Assembly (NCBI GenBank): GCA_963785115.1
Contig: CAWATY010000031.1
Coordinates: forward strand, 248,001 to 312,000
Source: JACCWP01 sp963785115
Lineage (GTDB): Bacteria; Actinomycetota; Actinomycetes; Propionibacteriales; Nocardioidaceae
DNA: 64,000 bases
Direction of reading: 5' to 3'
A program made the position numbers and the translations under genes. The notes under the pieces were generated by a model that saw only the letters and a program-made list of their open reading frames with translations, did no database searches and was not told the origin of the DNA. Below are positions 25,115-33,400 of the stretch, in pieces (positions within the stretch are counted from its first letter, which is position 1; each line of letters opens with the position of its first letter).

Positions 25115-26374
25115 ATGAGCCGTCCCGCCCCCCACCCGACCGCCGAGAAGGACCGCCGCTTCCCCCGCCGGTTCCTGCTCGCGGTGCCCGGCGCCGCGGC
25201 CGTGGTCGGCGTTGCTGACGCCGTCTCGTCGGCGGCTTCCGCGGCCCCCGGGACGGCCGCCTGGAAGCTCGGCGGCAACGCCGGTGTCTCCACCACCGGA
25301 AGCAACTGGATCGGCACCAAGAACGCCGCGCCGCTGATCTTCAAGACCAGCAACGGTGGCACCCCGGTCGAGCGGATGCGGGTGCAGGCCAACGGCCGGG
25401 TGGGTGTCGGCACCGCCGCCCCCGGCTCTCCGGTCGACATCAGGGGTGCGGTGGCCAACGAGGGGGTCGTTCGAACCACCATGACCTCGACCGGGGGGAC
25501 CAACGGCGGCGCCTTCCGTGGCATCGCCAACGTCGCCGGCGGCTTCGGCGGCTGGTTCAGCGGCAAGGGCGGCGGCGTCTGGGCCCAAGGCCTCGGGAAC
25601 AGCACCCAGGGCGTGTTCGCCAGCGGCACGTACGGCGTGCGCGCCGTCGGCGAACAGGTGGGTGTCCAGGCGACGGCCAGCGGCGACGACGGAATCGGCC
25701 TGCGAGCCGTCGGGAGCGGCGGCGCCGGGGGCTGGGCGATCGACGCCACGAACAACGGCTACGGCGGCATCACGGTCAACGCGTCAGGAGTGGGCGTCGA
25801 CGCGACGGCCCAGACCGGCGTGTATGCAATCGGTCTCGGCGCGAACGGGCGGGGCATCTACGCCTTCAGCAGCCAGGGCAAGGCGGCCGTCCTCGACGGC
25901 GACGTCACCGTCACAGGCACGCTGGACCGAGTCGCGGCGACGTCCCGGATCGACCACCCCGCCGACCCCGATCGCCGATGGCTCGTCCACGCCGGGGTGG
26001 ACGCACCCGAGGCAAGGGACGTCTACGACGGCAACGCGACCACAGGCGCCGACGGGCGCGCGAGCGTGCGCGTGCCCGCATACGTGGAGGCACTGGGGCG
26101 CGACTTTCGCTACCAACTCACCGTCATCGGTGACTTCGCCCAGGCGGTGGTGTCCCGCGACCTGCGGGACGGCAGCTTCGAGATCCGCACCGACCGACCG
26201 CGCGTGCGGGTGTCGTGGCAGGTCACCGCTCTGCGCGACGACGCATACACACGGGACCACCCGGTGCGGAACGAACCCGCCAAGACCGGCGACGAGCTCG
26301 GCACCCGGCGGTACGTCCCACCCGGCTCCGGTGCCCGTCCGATGCCGGCACCCCTACCCCCGACGGGAAACTGA
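25115..26374 (+). CDS. Tat-exported fibre-like repeat protein, paralogue 1
   Basis: 419 aa. Residues 14-45 look like a Tat signal (RRFPRRFLLAVPGAAAV, then ASAAP). Next comes the module W-LGG-N-GVSTTGSNWIGTKNAAPL and VERMRVQANGRVGVGTAAP, which resembles the NVGIGTTSP modules of phage tail fibres and bacterial surface fibres. A Gly-rich middle has repeated GVRAVG/GVQATA units (likely beta-helix or trimeric fibre). The C-terminal 130 residues start at RIDHPADPDRRWL and run through DFRYQLTVIG and VRVSWQVTALRDD, a domain I have seen at the end of many uncharacterised bacterial surface proteins. There is no S74 chaperone. Ribosome-binding site GAGGAG. Starts a three-gene tandem array. Confidence 0.75.
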   Translation: MSRPAPHPTAEKDRRFPRRFLLAVPGAAAVVGVADAVSSAASAAPGTAAWKLGGNAGVSTTGSNWIGTKNAAPLIFKTSNGGTPVERMRVQANGRVGVGTAAPGSPVDIRGAVANEGVVRTTMTSTGGTNGGAFRGIANVAGGFGGWFSGKGGGVWAQGLGNSTQGVFASGTYGVRAVGEQVGVQATASGDDGIGLRAVGSGGAGGWAIDATNNGYGGITVNASGVGVDATAQTGVYAIGLGANGRGIYAFSSQGKAAVLDGDVTVTGTLDRVAATSRIDHPADPDRRWLVHAGVDAPEARDVYDGNATTGADGRASVRVPAYVEALGRDFRYQLTVIGDFAQAVVSRDLRDGSFEIRTDRPRVRVSWQVTALRDDAYTRDHPVRNEPAKTGDELGTRRYVPPGSGARPMPAPLPPTGN

Positions 26375-26377
26375 TCG

Positions 26378-27637
26378 ATGAGCTCCCGCCTCCGGCGCCG
26401 CGCGCTGCTCGCCGGTCCCACGCTCGCGGTCGCTGCCGTCGCCGGCAGCACGGGCACGGCGTCGGCCGCGCCGCCGGGCACCGCGTGGCAGCTCGGCGGC
26501 AACCCGAACGTGTCCACCACCGGCAGCAACTGGATCGGCACCAAGAACGCCGCGCCGCTGATCATCAAGACCAGCAACGGCGGCGCCCCGGTCGAGCGGA
26601 TGCGGGTGCAGGCCAACGGCAGGGTGGGCATCGGCACCAACGCCCCCGGCTCCGCCCTCGAGATCAAGGGCGCGGCGGCCAACGAGGGCCTCGTGAAGGC
26701 CACCATGACCACGCAGGGCAACGGCGGCGCCTTCCGCGGCATCGGCAACACCGGCGGCGGTTTCGGCGGCTGGTTCAGCGGCAGGGGCGGCGGCGTCTGG
26801 GCCCAGGGTCTCGGGAACAGCACCCAGGGCGTGTATGCGACCGGCACGTTCGGCGTCCGGGCCGTCGGCACCGATATCGGCCTCCGGGGCACCGGCCCCA
26901 TCGGTGTCCAGGCCGTCGGCCAGGGTGACGACTCGTCCGGGATCGAAGCCGAGGGGGATCAGTACGGGGTCTACGGCAACGGCTTCTACGGGGTGTACGG
27001 CAGCGGTGAGCTCGGGACCTACGGCTCCGGCCAGCAGTACGGCGCGTACGCCCTCAGCGGCGAAACCGGGATCTTCGCCGACGGCAACCCCGCCGGCTAC
27101 TTCGACGGCAACGTCAACGTCACCGGCACGGTGACCAAGACCGCGGCGGTCTCCCAGATCGACCACCCGCTCGACCCGGAGAACCGATGGCTGACGCACG
27201 CAGGCGTCGAGTCGCCGGACCGCAAGAGCGTCTACGACGGCACCGTGGTCCTCGACGACGGCGGCGAGGCGACGGTCGAGCTCCCGGCCTACGTCGCCCG
27301 GCTCAACCACGACTTCCGCTACCAGTTGACGTGCATCGGTGCCCACGCAGCGGTCTACGTCGCGCGCGAGATCCGCAACGGCCGGTTCCGGATCGCCGGC
27401 GGCAGTGCGAGGCTGAAGGTCTCGTGGCAGGTCACTGGCATCCGGCGCGACGACTACGCCAAGGCCCATCCGCTCGAGGTCGAGACGGCCAAGACCGGCG
27501 ACGAGCGCGGCACCCGCATGTTCGTCCCGGCCGGGTCCGGTGCCCGGCGGATGCCCACCGGCAGGGTCCGTCGCAACGGCAGGAGCATCGACCCGCGGAC
27601 CGCCCCCCGGCCCGCCGCGCCCGCCGGGAGCCGGTGA
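26378..27637 (+). CDS. Tat-exported fibre-like repeat protein, paralogue 2
   Basis: 419 aa, same architecture as its upstream neighbour and 3 nt after it. Twin-arginine signal SSRLRRRALLAGPTLAVAAV, cleavage near ASAAPP; module with SNWIGTKNAAPLIIKTS and GRVGIGTNAPGSALEI; Gly/Tyr repeats in the middle (GVYGNGFYGVYGSGELGTYG); C-terminal domain from QIDHPLDPENRWLTHAG. The stretch QLGGNPNV...RMRVQANGRVGIGT is nearly identical in DNA to paralogue 1, showing recent duplication or gene conversion. Predicted to be exposed outside the membrane; role unknown. Confidence 0.75.
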   Translation: MSSRLRRRALLAGPTLAVAAVAGSTGTASAAPPGTAWQLGGNPNVSTTGSNWIGTKNAAPLIIKTSNGGAPVERMRVQANGRVGIGTNAPGSALEIKGAAANEGLVKATMTTQGNGGAFRGIGNTGGGFGGWFSGRGGGVWAQGLGNSTQGVYATGTFGVRAVGTDIGLRGTGPIGVQAVGQGDDSSGIEAEGDQYGVYGNGFYGVYGSGELGTYGSGQQYGAYALSGETGIFADGNPAGYFDGNVNVTGTVTKTAAVSQIDHPLDPENRWLTHAGVESPDRKSVYDGTVVLDDGGEATVELPAYVARLNHDFRYQLTCIGAHAAVYVAREIRNGRFRIAGGSARLKVSWQVTGIRRDDYAKAHPLEVETAKTGDERGTRMFVPAGSGARRMPTGRVRRNGRSIDPRTAPRPAAPAGSR

Positions 27638-29420
27638 TGGCGCGCGAGATCGAGGCGGACGAGCGGCGGTTTCCGCGGCGGTTGCTCATCGGCGTGCCCG
27701 CCACCGCGGCGGCGGCCACCGTCGCCGGCGTGTCAGGCGCGGACGCGGCTCCCCCGGGACCGCCTGGGCACTCGGGGGAAACGCCGGGGTCACCACCACC
27801 GGCAGCAACTGGCTCGGCACCAAGAACGCCGCCCCACTGATCATCAAGACCCAGCAACGGCGGCACCTCGGTCGAGCGGATGCGGGTCCAGGCCAATGGC
27901 CGCGTCGGCATCGGCACCGCTGCACCAGGCTCCCCGCTCGACGTCACGGGCGCACCGGCCAACGAGGGTGTTCTCCGTGTCACTGACACCGCCGCGGGCG
28001 ACCACGCCGCCGTCCGGGGCATCGCCACGAAGGCCGCCACCGGGGGGTGGTTCAGCGGCCGCACCACCGGCGTCCGCGGTCAAGGCATCGGCAACTCCAG
28101 CCAGGGCGTCTTCGCCAATGGCACCTACGGCGTACGCGCGTTCGGGGACCAGTACGGCGTGGCCGGAGCGACCAACCCCGGGACCGGTGCCCTGGCCGGC
28201 GTCTGGGGCCGGGGCCCGAACGGAGTACGCGGTGACGGCATCACCGGAGGCACCGGCGTCCACGGGACGGGGTTCTTCGGCATGGTGGCGGCGGGCGACA
28301 GCATCGGGATCTTGGCATCCGGCGACCCCGAGTCGCAGGGCCTGGGACAGGGCGTGCACGCCACCGGACGGACGGCGGTCTGGGCCGACGGAACCGAGAC
28401 CGGGGTCCGCGCGGAGGGAACCACCCGCGGCATCTACGCCACCATCCCGACCGCAGGCGCCGGCAGACACGCCGGCTGGTTCGCCGGCGATGTCTGGGTG
28501 GCGGCACGCTCGACAAGGCGGCCGGGGCGTTCGTGATCGACCACCCGCTCGTGGTGCGCCTCGGAGCCGGGGCGGGCGTCCTCGGGACCGGCACGGGGCC
28601 CCAGGCAGTCGGTGTGCGCGCCACCGCCAGCTCCCGCGGCGTCGAGGCCTCAGGCGTCATCGGCGTCGACGGCACCGGCGAGAACTTCGGCGTCGACGGC
28701 TACCCACAGGACGGCGTCGGCACGCGCGGCATAAGCGACACCGGGAACGGCGTCGTCGGACACAGCAACGGGGACGGCGCGGGGGTCGCCGGGACAGGAC
28801 GTGTCGGGGTCGACGGCTTCGGCGGCCTCAGCGGCGTGGGCGTCTCTGCCGAGGGCGGGCTCCGTGGGCTGTACGCCCGATCGGAGCAGCAGGGTGAAGC
28901 CGGCTACTTCCAGGGCGAGGTAAAGGTGGTGGGCAAGCTCACGAAGTCGTCGGGCTCGTTCCAGATCGACCACCCGCTCGATCCCGACAACCGCTGGCTC
29001 AGCCACTCTTTCGTCGAGTCGCCGGACATGATGAACGTCTACAACGGCAACGTCACCACCGACGCCGACGGACACGCAACCATCGAGCTACCCGACTACT
29101 TCCACGCCCTCAACCGCGACTTCCGCTACCAGCTCACCGCGATGGGCACCTTCGCCCAGGCGATCGTGGCGCGCAAGATCCGCGGCGGGTCGTTCGACAT
29201 CCGCACCGACGTCCCCCGCGTCGAGGTCTCGTGGCAGGTCACGGGGATCCGCAAGGATGCCTGGGCGAAGGCACACCCGATCGTGGTCGACGAGCCGAAG
29301 GAGGCCAAGCACCGCGGCACCCGCGCGTTCGTCCCGCCCGGCTCACTCGCCCGCGCGATGGACCACGGTCCAGGCTCCGAGCGGCGCCACCGTGACGTGC
29401 CACGCCGAGACGAGAGCTGA
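27637..29420 (+). pseudogene. frameshifted and chimeric third fibre-like paralogue
   Basis: Starts with ATG overlapping the previous TGA by one base (TGATG), with a Tat signal (RRFPRRLLIGVPATAAA). Comparison with paralogues 1 and 2 shows three single-base changes: a C missing in the C-run at 27751-27755, a C added at 27850-27852 and a G missing near 28503. The first two restore each other. After AFVIDHPL (28536-28551), where the C-terminal domain should go on as DPDNRWL, the text jumps to a second set of GV repeats (GAGAGVLGTGTGPQAVGV) and then a complete C-terminal domain (FQIDHPLDPDNRWLSHSF). This looks like a deletion fusing two tandem copies. If the indels are sequencing errors, it would be one protein of about 590 aa. 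Confidence 0.7.
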
Positions 29421-29423
29421 TCG

Positions 29424-30479
29424 TCAGGCCGCGTCCAGCACCATGGCCGACCGTGGCCGCAGCACCAGCCCGACGGGGTCGCCCGGACGGTAGCGCTCGG
29501 CCTGCCCGGAGGGCGCGTCGACCCGGACCACCTGCTGCGTCCCACCGTCGAGGCGTACGGACAGCCGGGTCACCGGCCCGAGGAAGCTGATCGTGAGGAC
29601 GCTGGCAGCGATCGCCTGTTGATCGGTCCTGTCGACGAGACCGATGTCCTCCGGGCGCACCACCACCCGCACGTCGTGGCCTCGTCCGTGGTCGGCAGCT
29701 CCCGGCGCGGCGACCCGCTGACCGAGGACGACGACCGCGTCGCCGTCGGCCGAGCCGTCGAGCACGTTGGTCTGGCCGACGAACTGCGCGACGAACGGCG
29801 TCGCCGGGTCCCGGTAGACGACGGTGGGAACGTCCAGCTGCTCGAGCCGGCCCTGCGACATCACGCCGACCCGGTCGGAGATCGCCAGCGCCTCCTCCTG
29901 GTCGTGGGTGACGAACAGCGTGGTGATCCCGAGCTCGGTCTGGATCCGCCGGATCTCGTCCCGCAGCTGCACACGGACCTTCGCGTCGAGCGCCGACAGC
30001 GGCTCGTCAAGCAGCAGCACCTGCGGTCGTACCGCCAGTGCCCGCGCCAACGCCACCCGCTGCTGCTGACCGCCGGACAGCTGGTTCGGGTAGCGCGCGG
30101 CCTGGTCGGCCAGGCCCACCAGGTCGAGCAGCTCACCGGTGCGCGCGCGGCGGGCGCGGGACGACTCGCCGCGCAGCCGCAGGCCGAACTCGATGTTCTG
30201 CGCCGCGGTCATGTTCGGGAACAGGCTGTAGGCCTGGAAGACCATGCCCATGTCCCGCCGGTTCGCCGCGAGCCCACTGACGTCCTTGCCGTCCACCAGC
30301 ACCCGCCCGGCGTCGGCCGACTCGAAGCCGGCCACGATTCGCAAAGCGGTGGTCTTGCCGCAGCCGCTGGGTCCCAGCAGCCCGACGAACTCGCCCGCTG
30401 CCAGGTCGAGGTCGAGGTGGTGCAACGCGGGCGCGCCACCGAACGACTTCTGCACGCCCTCGAGCTCCAGGTAACCCAT
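29424..30479 (-). CDS. ABC transporter ATP-binding protein, polyamine/iron (PotA/FbpC) type
   Basis: 351 aa. Walker A GPSGCGKTT, Q-loop MVFQAYSLFPNM, signature LSGGQQQR, Walker B VLLLDEPLSALD, H-loop FVTHDQEEA, then a C-terminal TOBE-like regulatory part. This domain set is that of importers for spermidine/putrescine, 2-aminoethylphosphonate or ferric iron. ATG overlaps the permease stop by one base. Last gene of a four-gene operon: binding protein, permease, permease, ATPase. Confidence 0.93.
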   Translation of the reverse strand: MGYLELEGVQKSFGGAPALHHLDLDLAAGEFVGLLGPSGCGKTTALRIVAGFESADAGRVLVDGKDVSGLAANRRDMGMVFQAYSLFPNMTAAQNIEFGLRLRGESSRARRARTGELLDLVGLADQAARYPNQLSGGQQQRVALARALAVRPQVLLLDEPLSALDAKVRVQLRDEIRRIQTELGITTLFVTHDQEEALAISDRVGVMSQGRLEQLDVPTVVYRDPATPFVAQFVGQTNVLDGSADGDAVVVLGQRVAAPGAADHGRGHDVRVVVRPEDIGLVDRTDQQAIAASVLTISFLGPVTRLSVRLDGGTQQVVRVDAPSGQAERYRPGDPVGLVLRPRSAMVLDAA

Positions 30480-31294
30480 CAGCCGACCTCCACGGGAACG
30501 GTGGCCCGGCGACGCCGGCCGACGAACGACAGCGCGATCAGCAGCACAGTGGCCAGCAGCAGCGCGGCGAGCGACACCGCGACGGCCACCTGGGCGTCGC
30601 GCTTGCTCACCAGGTTGATCTCGACCTGCACGTTGTCGTAGTTGAGCAACGAGGCGATGGTGAACTCGCCGAGCACGAGCGCCACCGACAAGAACGACGC
30701 CCCGACCAGGGCGCTGCGGATGTTCGGCACCACGATGCGCATCAGCACGGTGAGCCACGATGCGCCCAGGTTGCGCGCCGCCTCGGCGAGCGTCTTGAGG
30801 TCGATCGCCTGCAGCCCGGCGTCGATCGCCCGGTAGGCGTAGGGCAGCACCAGGATCACGTAGGCGAAGGTCAACGTCAGCGACGAGTCGCCGAGGAAGT
30901 ACGTCACCCACGCATAGATCGGCGCGATGCCGACGACGATCACGATCGCGGGGATGGCGAGCGGCAGGATGCACAGGAACTCGATCAGCCTGCGCAGCCG
31001 CGGCAGCCGCAGCTGCACCCACACCGCGGTCGGTACCAGCAGCACGAGCATCAGTGCCACCGTCAGGGCGGCGAGCTCGAGGGAGGTGATGATCCCCTCG
31101 ACCAGCTGGGGGTAGTCGCCGATCCGCGTCCACGGCTCGAGCGAACGGGAACCCAGCTCGTTCGGGACCGATCGGGTGCTGAGCTCGCCCATCGCCACCA
31201 GCGGGAGCATGAAGACGACTCCGAACAGCGACAGCACGACGATGCGCATCACCCGCTGCCGACGCCGCCGGCGCAGCGCCGGCGACACCGTCAC
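30479..31294 (-). CDS. ABC transporter permease, PotC-like
   Basis: 271 aa with six predicted membrane helices. The coupling (EAA) loop is in LKTLAEAARNLGASWLTVLMRIVVPNI, as in BPD-type inner membrane components. GTG start at 31294 overlaps the upstream permease TGA by 4 nt (GTGA). The basic N-terminus (LRRRRRQR) fits a cytosolic start. It pairs with the permease at 31291-32169 to form the channel. Confidence 0.92.
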   Translation of the reverse strand: MTVSPALRRRRRQRVMRIVVLSLFGVVFMLPLVAMGELSTRSVPNELGSRSLEPWTRIGDYPQLVEGIITSLELAALTVALMLVLLVPTAVWVQLRLPRLRRLIEFLCILPLAIPAIVIVVGIAPIYAWVTYFLGDSSLTLTFAYVILVLPYAYRAIDAGLQAIDLKTLAEAARNLGASWLTVLMRIVVPNIRSALVGASFLSVALVLGEFTIASLLNYDNVQVEINLVSKRDAQVAVAVSLAALLLATVLLIALSFVGRRRRATVPVEVG

Positions 31295-32169
31295 TGCAAC
31301 CACCTCGAGGTGCGCCGCTGCAGGATCGCGTACAGCGTCATCACGATGGCCACCACGACGACCATCGTCAGTGCGAGCGCCTTGGCGAGGTTGGCCTGGT
31401 TCAGCACCACCTCGCTGGTGAGGGCGCCGTCGATCTGCAGCGGCAGGATGATCCGTCCCTGGGAGATCAGGGCGGCCGCGGTGGCGTACGACGAGAAGGC
31501 GTTCGCGAACAGCAGCAGTGTCGAGCCGAGGAACGCCGGCAGCAGCAGTGGTCCGGCGACGTGGCGCCAGTACTGCCAGGTGGTGGCGCCCACGCTCTCG
31601 GCCGCCTCCCGCCACTGGGGCCGCACACCGTCCAGTGCGGGCAGGAACACCAGCACCATCAACGGGATCTGGAAGTAGCCGTAGACGACGTTCAGTCCGG
31701 TCATCTCGTAGGGCCAGACCCCGTGCGCCAGGATGTCGATGCCGGCCTTCTCCTTCAGGAACACCGTCACCAGCCCGGTGAACCCGAAGGTGGCGATGAA
31801 GGCCAGCGCGAGCATCACACCGCCGAACTGCGCCAGCACGCCCGAGAACGCGGTCACGGTGCGCCGCAGCAGCCCATCCGGGTTCCCCGTCACGACGGCA
31901 TACGCCACGAACGCTCCCAGCACGGCCCCCAGCACCGCCGTGGAGGCCGACAGCTCGAGCGAACGGATCAACGAGTCGCGGTAGGGCCCCGGCTCGACGG
32001 CGGTGCGGATGTTCGCGAGCGTGAACGCGCCGCTGTCGCTCTGGAACGCTCCCCCGGCGACGATCACCGTCGGGTAGAGCAGGAAGGTGAACACGAAGAC
32101 GAGGAACGGCACCACGCCCAGGTACGGCAGCGCCGCACGTCCCCGTCCGCCGACGGGGCGAGGTGTCAC
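31291..32169 (-). CDS. ABC transporter permease, PotB-like
   Basis: 292 aa, six or so hydrophobic segments starting LPYLGVVPFLVFVFTFLLYP. The coupling loop reads WREAAESVGATTWQYWRHVAGPLLLP. GTG start at 32169 overlaps the binding-protein stop by 4 nt. BPD_transp_1 family; substrate set by the binding protein upstream. Confidence 0.92.
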   Translation of the reverse strand: MTPRPVGGRGRAALPYLGVVPFLVFVFTFLLYPTVIVAGGAFQSDSGAFTLANIRTAVEPGPYRDSLIRSLELSASTAVLGAVLGAFVAYAVVTGNPDGLLRRTVTAFSGVLAQFGGVMLALAFIATFGFTGLVTVFLKEKAGIDILAHGVWPYEMTGLNVVYGYFQIPLMVLVFLPALDGVRPQWREAAESVGATTWQYWRHVAGPLLLPAFLGSTLLLFANAFSSYATAAALISQGRIILPLQIDGALTSEVVLNQANLAKALALTMVVVVAIVMTLYAILQRRTSRWLQ

Positions 32170-33299
32170 CCCACGGCCTCGTCCCAGTGCTCGGTCAGGT
32201 ACTTCGTGCACGCCTCGACCTGTTCGACCGTCTGGAAGACCGGCTCACCCTCGACCGGCGGCAGCGTGTCGTACGCGTCCTGGTCGATCGTCCCCGCCTC
32301 GACCATCGCGTCGGCCCGGACCGGGCGGGCTCCGCCGTTCAGCCAGATGTTCTGGCCCTCGTCGGAGAACACGAACTCCTGCCAGAGCCGCGCGGCTGCC
32401 GGGTGCGGTGCGTCGGCGTTGATCGCCTGGAAGTAGTAGCCACCGACGACGGCCTCCGACGGCACCACGACCTCCCAGCCGTCCACCTTGTCCGTCTCGG
32501 CCGCATTCAGGTAGTCCCAGTCGAGGACGACCGGCGTCTGGCCGGTCTCGATCGACGTGGGATCCGGGTCCTTCGGCAGCATGTTGCCGGCCTCGTTCAT
32601 CTGGGCCCAGAAGTCGACGCCGGGGCCGATGTCGTCGGCAGTTCCGCCGTTCGCGATCGACGACATGACCACGCCGGCGAACGACGACCCGGACTCGAGC
32701 GGGTCACCGTTGAGCGCCACCTTGCCCTCGAACTCGGGACCGAGCAGGTCGCTCACCTGCGTGACCTCGGGGACCACGTCGGAGTCGTAGCCGATCGACA
32801 TGTAGCCGCCGTAGTCGTTGACCCAGGCGCCGTCCGGGTCCTTGAACTCCTCCGGGATCGTGTCCCAGGTGTCGACCTGGTACGGCGCGAACATGTCGGT
32901 GTTGGCGAGGGCGACCGACTGCCCGAGGTCGAAGACGTCCGGCGCGCGGTCGGTGCCTGCCAGCTGGTCGGCCGCGTTGATCTCGTCCTGGCTCGCGGCG
33001 TCGGGCTGTGCCTCGTTGATCGTGATGTCGTAGGTCTCCTGGAAGGTGGAGATCATCTCCGCGTAGTTGGCCCAGTCGGGCGGCAGCGCGATGACGTTGA
33101 GCTCGCCCTCCTCCTCGGCCGCCTCGACCAGGGCGTCCATGCCGCCGAAGTCGTCGGCCGACGTGGCCGACGCCGCTTCCTTGGTGTCGGCGCTGGGTTC
33201 CTTCTCGGGTGGTGAACCGCAGGCGGCCACTCCCACCAGGAGCGTTGCCCCGGCGCCGATCCCCGCGACGACCTTCCGAAACCCTCTAGAACCACGCAT
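32166..33299 (-). CDS. ABC transporter substrate-binding lipoprotein, polyamine/iron-type
   Basis: 377 aa. Lipoprotein signal MRGSRGFRKVVAGIGAGATLL with lipobox VAAC, then a low-complexity acidic linker. The mature part is a type-2 periplasmic-binding fold (ALPPDWANYAEMISTFQETY, FDLGQSVALANTDMFAPY, GYMSIGYDSDVVPEV) like PotD/FbpA-type proteins. The ligand cannot be read off. The ribosome-binding site GGGGAGG precedes ATG at 33299. First gene of the importer operon; its promoter should be in the 100 nt before it. Confidence 0.88.
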   Translation of the reverse strand: MRGSRGFRKVVAGIGAGATLLVGVAACGSPPEKEPSADTKEAASATSADDFGGMDALVEAAEEEGELNVIALPPDWANYAEMISTFQETYDITINEAQPDAASQDEINAADQLAGTDRAPDVFDLGQSVALANTDMFAPYQVDTWDTIPEEFKDPDGAWVNDYGGYMSIGYDSDVVPEVTQVSDLLGPEFEGKVALNGDPLESGSSFAGVVMSSIANGGTADDIGPGVDFWAQMNEAGNMLPKDPDPTSIETGQTPVVLDWDYLNAAETDKVDGWEVVVPSEAVVGGYYFQAINADAPHPAAARLWQEFVFSDEGQNIWLNGGARPVRADAMVEAGTIDQDAYDTLPPVEGEPVFQTVEQVEACTKYLTEHWDEAVG

Positions 33300-33371
33300 G
33301 CGACCTCCCCGGTCCCCGCCAACGCGAGACAACTGTTCGACACCTTGGCACTCGCACCGCCGGTGCGCGGA

Positions 33372-33390
33372 CAAAACACGCCGTGTGGCT
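33372..33390 (-). terminator. weak terminator hairpin after ilvD
   Basis: Minus strand ACAC-GGC-GTGT followed by TTT, within 30 nt of the ilvD stop. A perfect palindrome CGCACCGCCGGTGCG at 33353-33367 comes next and could add to termination or act as an operator of the transporter operon. Confidence 0.4.
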
Positions 33391-33400
33391 GATCCGTGAC

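Noticed and set aside
25115..29420. Prophage remnant with tail fibres
   Set aside because: Resemblance is limited to the VGIGT-type module; Tat signals are present and no other phage gene (integrase, capsid, tail) is in the window.
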